From positions 1 through 64,000 of the forward strand of contig JAEYPQ010000018.1 of NCBI GenBank assembly GCA_023410645.1: a stretch of 64,000 nucleotides of DNA, read 5' to 3'. Shown in pieces: positions 15,197 to 24,403 of this stretch; positions within the stretch are counted from its first letter, which is position 1, and every line of letters begins with the position of its first letter. The notes beneath the pieces were generated by a model, which did not search any database, had not been told where the DNA came from, and worked only from the letters and a program-made list of their open reading frames with translations. The DNA comes from Bacillota bacterium. Lineage in GTDB: Bacteria; Bacillota; Clostridia; TANB77; CAG-465. A program made the translations under genes and the position numbers.

Positions 15197-16258
15197 ATGT
15201 TTGATAAACTAGAAGAATTATTAAAAAAATATAACGAACTTACTGAAAAGATATCTGATCCAGAAATTATTTCTGATCAAGATACTTGGAGAAAATATAT
15301 GAAAGAACAATCTGCTATGAAAGATGTTGCAGATAAGTATGCTGAATATAAAAATGTAAAAAAGATGATGGAAGATGCAAAAGAATTAATGTCTGATAAA
15401 GATATGAAAGAAATTGCAGAAGAAGAATATTATGAGTGTAGACAAAAACTTCAAGATATGGAAGAAGAACTAAAAATATTATTACTTCCAAAAGATGTAA
15501 ATGATGATAACAACGTAATAATTGAAATTCGTGGTGGCGCAGGTGGCGAAGAAGCTGCTCTATTTGCATATAACTTATATAGAATGTATACAATGTATGC
15601 TGAATTGAAAAGATGGCAAGTCGAAATACTTGATATGAATGAAACAGGAATTGGTGGAATAAAAGAAGTATCATTTATGCTAAAAGGTAAAGGTGCTTAC
15701 AGCAGATTAAAATTTGAAAGTGGAGTTCATAGAGTTCAACGTGTACCTGAAACTGAAGCAAGTGGAAGAATTCATACTTCAACGGTTACAGTAGCAGTGC
15801 TACCTGAAGTTGAAGATGTAGAAATAGAAATAAATCAAAATGATCTAAGAGTGGACACATATAGAGCAAGTGGTGCAGGTGGGCAACACGTAAATAAAAC
15901 ATCTTCTGCAATAAGAATAACTCATTTACCAACTGGAATTGTTGTTGCATGTCAAACTGAACGTTCACAGATACAAAATAGAGACACAGCAATGAAAATG
16001 CTACGTTCAAAACTATATGAGAAAATGCAAACAGAAAAAGATAATGAACTTGCTCAAACTAGGAGATTACAAGTAGGTAGTGGAGATAGAAGTGAAAAAA
16101 TAAGAACATACAACTATCCGCAAAGTAGAGTTACTGATCATAGAATAAATGTTACTATTTATCAATTAGAGAGCTTTTTAAATGGAAATATAGATGAAAT
16201 GATTGATGCTTTAATAGCTGCAGATAGGGCTGATAGATTAAAAGAAGGAAATTTATAA
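15197..16258 (+). CDS. prfA: Peptide chain release factor 1
   Basis: 353 residues, normal for RF1. The GGQ motif (ASGAGGQHVNK) that reaches the peptidyl-transferase centre is intact. The RF1-type recognition loop reads RVPETEASGRIHTSTVTVAVLPE, with the P-x-T tripeptide that reads UAG and UAA. IRGGAGGEEAALFA is the domain-1/2 hallmark. The usual partner prmC (which methylates the GGQ glutamine) is not adjacent here. AGGAGAATTTTAA precedes the ATG. No clear terminator follows, so the small membrane protein downstream may be co-transcribed. Confidence 0.97.
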   Translation: MFDKLEELLKKYNELTEKISDPEIISDQDTWRKYMKEQSAMKDVADKYAEYKNVKKMMEDAKELMSDKDMKEIAEEEYYECRQKLQDMEEELKILLLPKDVNDDNNVIIEIRGGAGGEEAALFAYNLYRMYTMYAELKRWQVEILDMNETGIGGIKEVSFMLKGKGAYSRLKFESGVHRVQRVPETEASGRIHTSTVTVAVLPEVEDVEIEINQNDLRVDTYRASGAGGQHVNKTSSAIRITHLPTGIVVACQTERSQIQNRDTAMKMLRSKLYEKMQTEKDNELAQTRRLQVGSGDRSEKIRTYNYPQSRVTDHRINVTIYQLESFLNGNIDEMIDALIAADRADRLKEGNL

Positions 16259-16351
16259 AAAAATTATAAAAAATATTGCAAAATTTTATAATTATGTGAT
16301 AAAATTAAAAATGAGTTAAGTGTGATACAAAAGAAAAAGGTAGGTGGGAAT

Positions 16352-16699
16352 ATGAAAAATCATGATAAGACAATTACTTTATCAATGGTTGTTGCATTTT
16401 TTACTGATATAATTTGCATGCTTATTGTATGGTTAAATGTCAATGAGTTTATAGGACTTAATGCAAGTGCACAAAATGCAGTAACAATTTTAGGAATTTT
16501 GGCTTTCTTCTATTTAGTGCTAGTTTTAATAATGATCGTTTTTAAAATAGCGAAAAATGGAAAAGCACAACTTGATGATAATGAAAAAGAATTGAATAGA
16601 CAGACTTATAATAAGATGTTTGCATTTAGTATTATGGGAATTTGCGTTATATTAATGTCATTTTACATTATGCTAGATAATTTAGTATTGATTTTTTAA
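16352..16699 (+). CDS. Small three-TM hypothetical membrane protein
   Basis: 115 residues with three hydrophobic segments (about 9-28, 41-64 and 87-112) and a charged cytoplasmic loop (AKNGKAQLDDNEKELNRQ). No family recognised. The start was set at the ATG preceded by AGGTGGGA, excluding ten upstream in-frame codons without a ribosome site. It sits between prfA and the rpoB promoter and is closed by a terminator, so it belongs to the prfA side and not to rpoBC. Confidence 0.65.
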   Translation: MKNHDKTITLSMVVAFFTDIICMLIVWLNVNEFIGLNASAQNAVTILGILAFFYLVLVLIMIVFKIAKNGKAQLDDNEKELNRQTYNKMFAFSIMGICVILMSFYIMLDNLVLIF

Positions 16700-16708
16700 T
16701 ATTAATTA

Positions 16709-16738
16709 AAAGATGTGGCTAAATCCACATCTTTTTTA
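16709..16738 (+). terminator. Rho-independent terminator
   Basis: AAAGATGTGG (16709-16718) pairs with CCACATCTTT (16725-16734), followed by TTTT. Confidence 0.9.
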
Positions 16739-16784
16739 TGTTTATATAAGTTTAAAACTAATTTTTAAAATAGACATTTTAATG

Positions 16785-16813
16785 TTGACATTATATTTTT
16801 TTTATGTTATAAT
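16785..16813 (+). promoter_or_regulatory. Consensus sigma-A promoter of rpoB-rpoC
   Basis: A perfect TTGACA (16785-16790), 17-bp spacer and perfect TATAAT (16808-16813) with TGT in front (extended -10). This is the strongest promoter in the window by sequence, as expected for RNA polymerase genes. Transcription would start near 16820, leaving a leader of about 180 bases. Confidence 0.88.
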
Positions 16814-16926
16814 GTTGTAAATGTTTTTTCTTATTAGATATTACTATGTAAACTATAATACAAAGGATGGTTGAAATAGTTGATAAAATTAAATTTCAAA
16901 TTGTTAAAAATTAGATATTGAAAAAT

Positions 16927-16961
16927 CAAATTAGTTATTATGTAAACTAATTTGGCTTTTT
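16927..16961 (+). promoter_or_regulatory. Terminator-like hairpin in the rpoB leader (possible attenuator)
   Basis: CAAATTAGTT (16927-16936) pairs perfectly with AACTAATTTG (16945-16954) and is followed by GCTTTTT. It lies inside the transcribed leader 40 bases before rpoB, so it could attenuate rpoBC expression. A related segment (TTACTATGTAAACTATAAT near 16843) occurs upstream and might form a competing structure. Confidence 0.5.
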
Positions 16962-16999
16962 GTCGTCTTTTTTAAATTATAAATTTTGGGGGTATAAAA

Positions 17000-19900
17000 A
17001 TGGTTCATGAAGTAAAAAATGGAAAGGCAACTAGAATGAGCTTTTCAAAAATCAAAGAAGTTATTGATATGCCGGATCTAATCAATATTCAAAAACAATC
17101 ATATGAATGGTTTTTGAAATCAGGTCTTAAAGATGTCTTGTCAGATTCTTCTCCAATCAGCGATTTTTCAGGTAATTTATTATTAGAATTTGTTGATTAT
17201 AGACTAGAGGAGGAGACAAAATATAGTATTGAGGAAGCAAAAGAAAGAAATACAAGTTATTCTTCAAGACTACAACTTCAAGTTCGTCTTATAAATAGAG
17301 AAACTGGTGAAATAAAAGAACAAGAAATTTTCTTTGGTGACCTTCCAGTAATGACTGAAAATGGAACATTTTTAGTAAATGGAGCTGAAAGAGTTGTAAT
17401 ATCTCAGTTAGTTCGCTCACCTGGCGTATATTACACATCAGAAAGAGATAAAACTGGTAAGTTCTTATATGCTGCTACTGTTATGCCAAATCGTGGAACA
17501 TGGCTTGAATATGAGACAGATTCTAATGATATGGTATATGCAAGAGTTGATAGAACAAGAAAAGTATCTATTACAACTTTAATTAGAGCACTTGGAATTG
17601 AAACTGATGCTCAAATAACTGAGCTTTTTGAAGATGATATAATAACTGAAGTTGCTCATAAAGATACAGTTAAAACTCAAGATGATTCTTTACTTGAAAT
17701 TTACAAAAAAATAAGACCTGGTGAACCACTTCATGTTGATGCTGCTAAATCACTGCTTTTTGGATTATTATTTGAACCAAGAAGATATGATTTATCTAGA
17801 GTAGGTAGATATAAATATAACAAAAAATTGAGCATTGCAAATAGAATCATAGGTGAAATTGCAGCAGAAGATGTAATAAATATACAAACAGGTGAAATAC
17901 TTATAAGTGCTGGTGAAAAAATTTCAAAAGAAAAAGCTTTTGAAATTAAACAATCTGGTATAAATGTAGTATATATTACAAGAGATAATAAAAAGATAAA
18001 AATAATTGGAAACAATACTGTAGATATATCAAAATATTTAGGTATTGAAATAGATAAAGATGTAATAAAAGAAGAAGTACATCTACCAGCTTTAATTGAA
18101 TTAATTGATAAATTAGGTGATGTGCCAGAAGATAAATTAAAGAAACAAATTAAATTAAATAGAGAAAAATTAGTTGTAAAATCTGCAACAATGGATGATA
18201 TAATAGCGTCAATTAACTATTTTGTTAATTTTAGATTTGGTTTAGGTGAAATTGATGATATAGATCATTTAGGTAATAGACGTGTAAGATGTGTTGGAGA
18301 ATTATTGCAAAATCAATTTAGGGTTGGCCTTGCAAGATTAGAAAGAGTTGTTCGTGAAAGAATGGCCACTCAAGACCTTGATGTTGCTACACCTCAAACA
18401 TTAATTAATATAAAACCAATAGTTGGAGCACTAAGAGAATTCTTTGGAAGTTCACAATTATCACAATTCATGGATCAAATCAATCCTTTAGCAGAACTTA
18501 CTCATAAAAGAAGAATATCTGCACTTGGACCTGGTGGTTTAACACGTGAAAGAGCTGGATTTGAAGTACGTGACGTACATCATACTCACTATGGAAGACT
18601 TTGTCCAATAGAATCTCCGGAAGGACCAAACATTGGTCTTATATCTTCACTTTCAACTTTTGCAATAATAAACAGATATGGATTTATTGAAACACCATAC
18701 AGGGTTGTAGACAAAGAAACCGGGATAGTAACAGATGATGTTGTGTATTTAACAGCAGATGAAGAAGATAAATATATAGTTGCGCAAGCAAATGAACCAC
18801 TTGATGAAGAAAGCAAATTCTTACGTAAAAGGGTTAAAATAAGACATCAAGATGAAATCATAGAAATTGATAGAGAACGTGTTGACTTAATGGATGTATC
18901 TCCAAAACAACTTGTATCAGTTGCAACAGCTATGATACCTTTCCTTGAAAATGATGATGCGAAACGTGCTCTAATGGGTGCGAACATGCAACGTCAAGCA
19001 GTACCTCTTATAAGAACTGATAGCCCTATTGTGGGAACAGGTATAGAATATAAGGCTGCTATTGATTCAGGAATAGTAATAACAGCTAAAGAGGATGGTG
19101 TTGTATCATATGTTAGTGCTGATAAGATAATTATAGATACAAAATCAGGAAAAAATGAATATCACTTAATAAAATATCAAAGATCAAACCAAGGTACTTG
19201 TATAAATCAAAAACCTATAGTTGTAAAAGGTGAAAAAATTAAAAAAGGTGATGTTATTGCTGATGGTCCTTCAACTGATAACGGTGAACTTGCACTTGGT
19301 AAAAATATCCTAGTTGGATTTATGAACTGGGAAGGTTATAACTTTGAAGATGCAATTCTTATCTCAGAAGACTTAGTTAAAGACGATACTTTAACAACGA
19401 TACATATACATGATTATGACTGTGAAGCAAGAGACACAAAACTTGGACCAGAAGAAATTACTAGAGAAGTACCTAATGTTGGTGATGATGCACTTAAAGA
19501 TCTAGATGAAAATGGAATAATAAGAATAGGTGCTGAAGTAAGACCTGGAGACATACTTGTTGGTAAAGTTACGCCAAAGGGCGAAACAGAACTTACTGCA
19601 GAAGAAAAATTACTTCGTGCTATATTTGGTGAAAAAGCAAGAGAAGTTAGAGATACTTCACTTAGAGTTCCTCATGGTGAGTCTGGAACAATTGTTGATG
19701 TAAAAATATTTACAAGAGAAAATTGTGATGAACTTGCAACAGGAGTACACAAAATAGTAAGAATATATATAGCTCAAAAAAGAAAGATCGCTGTTGGTGA
19801 TAAAATGGCTGGACGTCATGGTAACAAAGGTGTAATTTCACGTATATTACCGAGAGAAGATATGCCATATTTACCTGATGGTACACCTTTACAAATAGTT

Positions 19901-20689
19901 TTAAACCCACTAGGTATTCCTTCACGTATGAATGTTGGACAGATATTAGAAGTACACTTAGGCTATGTTGCTAAAACTCTTGGATGGAAAATTGCAACAC
20001 CGGTTTTTGATGGTGCAAAAGAATCTGAAATAAAAGAATTATTTGAAAAACAAGGATTAAATCCTACTGGTAAATTCCCTGTAAGAGATGGAAGAACCGG
20101 AGAATTATTTGATAACGAAGTAACAGTTGGTTACATGTATATGCTTAAACTATATCATATGGTTGAAGATAAAATACATGCTCGTTCTATTGGACCATAC
20201 TCTCTTGTTACACAACAACCTCTTGGCGGTAAAGCTCAATTTGGTGGGCAAAGATTTGGTGAAATGGAAGTTTGGGCTCTTGAGGCTTATGGTGCATCTT
20301 ATACATTACAAGAAATACTTACAGTAAAATCAGATGATGTTACTGGAAGACTTAAGACTTATGAATCAATAGTAAAGGGTGAAAGCATACCAAAACCAGG
20401 CATACCAGAATCATTTAGAGTTCTTACAAAAGAACTTCAAAGCTTAGGATTAGATTTAAAAATGTATAAAGAAGACGAACAGTTAGAACTTAAAGAATCT
20501 ATGGATGATGATACAGATGGAGTAGATCCAAATGGTGTAGATGCTGTAATTCCTGATAGTGAAGAAGTAGTTACTGACACTGATTTTGAAGGGATGAGCT
20601 TTGAAAATGAAGATGGCGAAATAAGTAATGATGATGAGTTACTTGACGAAGATTTAGACTTAGATGATTTAATAACAGATGAAGAGTAA
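17000..20689 (+). CDS. rpoB: DNA-directed RNA polymerase subunit beta
   Basis: 1229 residues. All landmark regions are present, including the rifampicin pocket GSSQLSQFMDQINPLAELTHKRRISALGPGGL. Asp, His and Ser at the main resistance sites are the sensitive residues; the position equal to E. coli Asn518 is Ile. KMAGRHGNKGVIS and the C-terminal clamp GEMEVWALEAYGA follow. The last 60 or so residues are a very acidic tail, as in other Clostridia. Transcription is from the promoter at 16785; rpoC follows 21 bases later. The usual upstream rplK-rplA-rplJ-rplL genes are absent here. Confidence 0.98.
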   Translation: MVHEVKNGKATRMSFSKIKEVIDMPDLINIQKQSYEWFLKSGLKDVLSDSSPISDFSGNLLLEFVDYRLEEETKYSIEEAKERNTSYSSRLQLQVRLINRETGEIKEQEIFFGDLPVMTENGTFLVNGAERVVISQLVRSPGVYYTSERDKTGKFLYAATVMPNRGTWLEYETDSNDMVYARVDRTRKVSITTLIRALGIETDAQITELFEDDIITEVAHKDTVKTQDDSLLEIYKKIRPGEPLHVDAAKSLLFGLLFEPRRYDLSRVGRYKYNKKLSIANRIIGEIAAEDVINIQTGEILISAGEKISKEKAFEIKQSGINVVYITRDNKKIKIIGNNTVDISKYLGIEIDKDVIKEEVHLPALIELIDKLGDVPEDKLKKQIKLNREKLVVKSATMDDIIASINYFVNFRFGLGEIDDIDHLGNRRVRCVGELLQNQFRVGLARLERVVRERMATQDLDVATPQTLINIKPIVGALREFFGSSQLSQFMDQINPLAELTHKRRISALGPGGLTRERAGFEVRDVHHTHYGRLCPIESPEGPNIGLISSLSTFAIINRYGFIETPYRVVDKETGIVTDDVVYLTADEEDKYIVAQANEPLDEESKFLRKRVKIRHQDEIIEIDRERVDLMDVSPKQLVSVATAMIPFLENDDAKRALMGANMQRQAVPLIRTDSPIVGTGIEYKAAIDSGIVITAKEDGVVSYVSADKIIIDTKSGKNEYHLIKYQRSNQGTCINQKPIVVKGEKIKKGDVIADGPSTDNGELALGKNILVGFMNWEGYNFEDAILISEDLVKDDTLTTIHIHDYDCEARDTKLGPEEITREVPNVGDDALKDLDENGIIRIGAEVRPGDILVGKVTPKGETELTAEEKLLRAIFGEKAREVRDTSLRVPHGESGTIVDVKIFTRENCDELATGVHKIVRIYIAQKRKIAVGDKMAGRHGNKGVISRILPREDMPYLPDGTPLQIVLNPLGIPSRMNVGQILEVHLGYVAKTLGWKIATPVFDGAKESEIKELFEKQGLNPTGKFPVRDGRTGELFDNEVTVGYMYMLKLYHMVEDKIHARSIGPYSLVTQQPLGGKAQFGGQRFGEMEVWALEAYGASYTLQEILTVKSDDVTGRLKTYESIVKGESIPKPGIPESFRVLTKELQSLGLDLKMYKEDEQLELKESMDDDTDGVDPNGVDAVIPDSEEVVTDTDFEGMSFENEDGEISNDDELLDEDLDLDDLITDEE

Positions 20690-20709
20690 GGTATAAGGAG
20701 GAAATATAA

Positions 20710-23700
20710 ATGCAAGATTTAGAAAATTTTGATAGACTTAGTATAGGTCTTGCTTCACCAGAAAAGATTAGAGAATGGTCTAAAGGTGAAGTAAAAAAAC
20801 CAGAAACTATCAATTATAGAACACTTAAACCAGAAAGAGATGGCTTGTTTTGCGAAAAAATCTTTGGACCTACAAAAGACTGGGAATGTTATTGTGGAAA
20901 ATATAAAAAGGTAAGATATAAAGGAATAATTTGCGACAGATGTGGAGTAGAAGTTACAAAGAAAAAAGTAAGACGTGAAAGATTAGGACATGTAGAACTT
21001 GCATGTCCAGTATCTCACATTTGGTTTTTCAAAGGTGTTCCAGGAAGAATGGGATTAATACTTGATATTTCTCCTAAAGCTTTAGAAAAGGTTATATACT
21101 TTGCTTCTTATGTTGTACTTGATCCAAAAGAAACAGGATTAAAAGTATGCGATGTTCTAAATGAAAAAGAATATAGGGAAGCAATAGAAAAATATGGATC
21201 AAATAGTTTACGAGTTGGCATGGGAGCAGAAGCGATCAGAGAACTTCTACAAAAAGTAGATCTTTTAAAACTTCAAAAAGATTTGAAAAAAGAGTTAGAC
21301 AGAGTAACAGGGGCTAAAAGATTAAAAATCATAAAAAGGTTAGAGACTATTGATGCATTTATTACATCAGGAAATAAACCTGAATGGATGATTCTTGAAG
21401 TGTTACCTGTAATACCTCCAGAATTAAGACCTATGGTCCAACTTGATGGTGGTAGATTTGCTACATCTGATTTAAACGATTTATATAGAAGAGTTATAAA
21501 CAGAAATAACAGATTAAAAAGACTATTAGAACTTGAAGCTCCAGATATCATTGTAAGAAATGAAAAAAGAATGTTACAAGAAGCCGTTGATGCATTAATA
21601 GATAATGGTAGAAGAGGTAGACCTATTACTGGTGCTGGCGGTAGAGCTTTAAAATCTCTATCGGATATGTTAAAAGGAAAACAAGGAAGATTTAGACAAA
21701 ATCTACTTGGAAAAAGAGTTGACTATTCTGGACGTTCAGTTATCGTTGTTGGACCTAGTTTAAAAATACATCAATGTGGTTTACCAAGAGAAATGGCACT
21801 TGAACTTTTCAAACCATTCGTAATGAAAGAACTTGTAAAAAGAGGAATGGCATTTAATATAAAAAATGCTAAAAGAATGGTTGAACGTTCAGCTGTTGAA
21901 GTTTGGGATGTTCTAGAAGAAATAATAAAAGATAGACCAGTTATGTTAAATCGTGCTCCTACATTACATAGACTTGGTATTCAAGCGTTTGAACCAGTAT
22001 TAGTTGAAGGTAGAGCAATAAAATTACATCCACTTGTTTGTACAGCATTTAATGCTGACTTCGATGGTGACCAAATGGCAGTACACGTGCCTTTATCACC
22101 AGAAGCTGTTGCTGAAGCCAAATTACTTATGCTTGCATCAAATAATTTACTTAAATTACAAGATGGTAAACCAGTAACTGTACCTTCACAAGATATGATT
22201 TTAGGTTCATATTATCTAACTTTTGAAAATACAGATGAGCAAGGTGTAGGAAAAATATTTTCAAACATTGATGAAGCTTTAATGGCATATGATGAAAAAG
22301 TAATTGGAATGCATGCCCCTATTAAAGTTAGAGTCACAAAAGAAATTAATGGAGAGAAAAAATCAGCAATTATTGATGCTACTGCAGGTAGATTAATTTT
22401 TAATAGTTATATACCTCAAGATATGGGATTTGTGGATAGAAGTAAAGAAGAAAACTTATTAAAATTAGAAATTAATTTTGAAGTTAGAAAAAAAGAGCTT
22501 GGAAAGATTATTGATAAATGTATTGCTAAACATGGTATATCTACAACTGCTGTGGTATTAGATGATATAAAAGAATATGGCTATAAATATTCTACACAAG
22601 CTGCTGTAACGGTTTCAGTATCAGATATTGAAATACCAGAATCTAAACCTGAAATACTTGCACGTGCAGAAGAAGAAGCTGAAAAAGTTCTTAAGAATTT
22701 TAAACGTGGTTTGATATCAAATGATGAAAGATACAACCAAATTATAAAAATATGGTCAAAAGCAACTGATGAAATACAGGCGGCTATAATGAGTAATCCA
22801 GATAAATTAAATCCAATTCAAATGATGGCTCATACTGGTGCTAGAGGTAATCCTACACAGATCAGACAGCTATCTGGTATGCGTGGACTTATGGCTAATA
22901 CAATGGGTCAAACAATTGAACTTCCTATTAAATCTTGCTTTAAAGAAGGACTAGACGTTCTTGAATTTTTCATAGCATCACATGGTGCTAGAAAAGGTCT
23001 TGCAGATACTGCGCTTAGAACTGCCGACTCTGGTTACCTAACAAGAAGACTTGTTGATGTTAACCAAGATGTTATTGTTATGGAAGATGACTGCGGAACT
23101 GAAAGAGGATTTGAAGTTTCTGCTATTTTGGAAAGTGGAGAACCAATAGAAAAATTATTTGAAAGAATTGAAGGCAGATATCTTGCTCAAGACATTTTAA
23201 ATGAGGGTGGAGATATAAGATATGCTAAAAATACATATATCACTGATGATATTGCTGATGATATAATAAGCATAGGGCTTAAGACTGTTAAAATTAGATC
23301 TGCACTTACTTGTGAATCTACAAGAGGTGTTTGTGCTAAATGTTATGGTAAGAACCTTGCAACTGGAGAACCAATAACTCCTGGTGAAGCTATTGGTATC
23401 ATAGCTGCACAATCTATTGGTGAACCAGGTACACAGCTTACAATGAGAACTATTCACTCTGGTGGTGTTGCTGGTAGTGATATAACTCAAGGTCTTCCTA
23501 GGGTTGAAGAATTATTTGAAGCAAGAAAACCAAAGGGTGTTGCTATGGTAACTGAAATAGATGGTACAGTTACAATTGGTGAACATGGAAATAACAAGGA
23601 AATTATAGTAACAGGCGATGATAAACATGTTGAAAGATATATCATACCTTATGGATTAAGAATTGCTGTTGCAAATGGTGATAAGATTAAAGCTGGAGAT

Positions 23701-24249
23701 AGAATTACAGTTGGTTCTTTAGATCCACATGATATAATAAGAATCAAAGGTGATGTTGAAGTTCAAAACTATCTAATTGAAGAAGTACAAAAAGTTTATA
23801 GAACTCAAGGTGTTCAAATTAATGATAAACATATTGAAATCGTTGCACGTCAAATGACAAGAAAAATATTCGTAGAAGATGCTGGAAACACAGAATTAAT
23901 TTCTGGTTCAACAGTTGATATGGTAGAATTTATTGCCGAAAATAAACGTGTAACTGAACTTGGATTAAAACCAGCAAAAGGTAGAAAAACTTTACTTGGA
24001 ATAACAAAAATAGCATTACTTACAGATTCATTCTTATCTGCAGCATCTTTCCAAGAAACTGCGAGAGTATTAACTGATGCGGCTGTAAGAGGAAAAGTAG
24101 ATAAATTACAAGGGTTAAAAGAAAATGTTATAATTGGACGTTTAATTCCTGCTGGAACTGGTGTAATAAATTATGATGAAATTGAAGTAGATACTCAAGA
24201 ATCTTTACATCACAAAGATGGCAATTTTGTAGAAGAAGTTGAAGAATAA
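20710..24249 (+). CDS. rpoC: DNA-directed RNA polymerase subunit beta'
   Basis: 1179 residues. The N-terminal zinc site is complete (CYCGKYKKVRYKGIICDRCGVEV, four Cys). The catalytic loop NADFDGDQMAVH with its three Asp binds the active-site magnesium, and the trigger loop and bridge helix (GARKGLADTALRTADSGYLTRRL) and second zinc site (CESTRGVCAKCYG) are present. It is paired with rpoB by a 20-base gap containing AAGGAGG and ends in a strong terminator at 24260. Confidence 0.98.
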   Translation: MQDLENFDRLSIGLASPEKIREWSKGEVKKPETINYRTLKPERDGLFCEKIFGPTKDWECYCGKYKKVRYKGIICDRCGVEVTKKKVRRERLGHVELACPVSHIWFFKGVPGRMGLILDISPKALEKVIYFASYVVLDPKETGLKVCDVLNEKEYREAIEKYGSNSLRVGMGAEAIRELLQKVDLLKLQKDLKKELDRVTGAKRLKIIKRLETIDAFITSGNKPEWMILEVLPVIPPELRPMVQLDGGRFATSDLNDLYRRVINRNNRLKRLLELEAPDIIVRNEKRMLQEAVDALIDNGRRGRPITGAGGRALKSLSDMLKGKQGRFRQNLLGKRVDYSGRSVIVVGPSLKIHQCGLPREMALELFKPFVMKELVKRGMAFNIKNAKRMVERSAVEVWDVLEEIIKDRPVMLNRAPTLHRLGIQAFEPVLVEGRAIKLHPLVCTAFNADFDGDQMAVHVPLSPEAVAEAKLLMLASNNLLKLQDGKPVTVPSQDMILGSYYLTFENTDEQGVGKIFSNIDEALMAYDEKVIGMHAPIKVRVTKEINGEKKSAIIDATAGRLIFNSYIPQDMGFVDRSKEENLLKLEINFEVRKKELGKIIDKCIAKHGISTTAVVLDDIKEYGYKYSTQAAVTVSVSDIEIPESKPEILARAEEEAEKVLKNFKRGLISNDERYNQIIKIWSKATDEIQAAIMSNPDKLNPIQMMAHTGARGNPTQIRQLSGMRGLMANTMGQTIELPIKSCFKEGLDVLEFFIASHGARKGLADTALRTADSGYLTRRLVDVNQDVIVMEDDCGTERGFEVSAILESGEPIEKLFERIEGRYLAQDILNEGGDIRYAKNTYITDDIADDIISIGLKTVKIRSALTCESTRGVCAKCYGKNLATGEPITPGEAIGIIAAQSIGEPGTQLTMRTIHSGGVAGSDITQGLPRVEELFEARKPKGVAMVTEIDGTVTIGEHGNNKEIIVTGDDKHVERYIIPYGLRIAVANGDKIKAGDRITVGSLDPHDIIRIKGDVEVQNYLIEEVQKVYRTQGVQINDKHIEIVARQMTRKIFVEDAGNTELISGSTVDMVEFIAENKRVTELGLKPAKGRKTLLGITKIALLTDSFLSAASFQETARVLTDAAVRGKVDKLQGLKENVIIGRLIPAGTGVINYDEIEVDTQESLHHKDGNFVEEVEE

Positions 24250-24259
24250 ATAATATTAA

Positions 24260-24293
24260 AACGGAAGTGAATGATTGACTTCCGTTTTTTTGT
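24260..24293 (+). terminator. Rho-independent terminator of rpoBC
   Basis: AACGGAAGT (24260-24268) pairs with ACTTCCGTT (24278-24286), followed by seven T residues in total. Confidence 0.92.
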
Positions 24294-24329
24294 TCATTTT
24301 TTGTATTAATGAATTATATTGGAAAAAAC

Positions 24330-24358
24330 TTGATAATGTGTGAATCGAGTGATAAAAT
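24330..24358 (+). promoter_or_regulatory. Sigma-A promoter of the PBP-like gene
   Basis: TTGATA (24330-24335), 17-bp spacer, TAAAAT (24353-24358), 46 bases before the gene. Confidence 0.55.
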
Positions 24359-24403
24359 ATATTTGTGCTATTTTAACACAAATGTTAATTAAGGAGATCT
24401 CAT

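Noticed and set aside
16820..16999. A true L10 (rplJ) leader remaining upstream of rpoB
   Set aside because: There is no rplJ here and I could not match the conserved kink-turn elements; only a terminator-like stem is supported.
18440..18540. Rifampicin resistance from Ile at the position of E. coli RpoB Asn518
   Set aside because: This position varies between species and the main resistance residues (Asp, His, Ser) are the sensitive ones; no resistance can be claimed.
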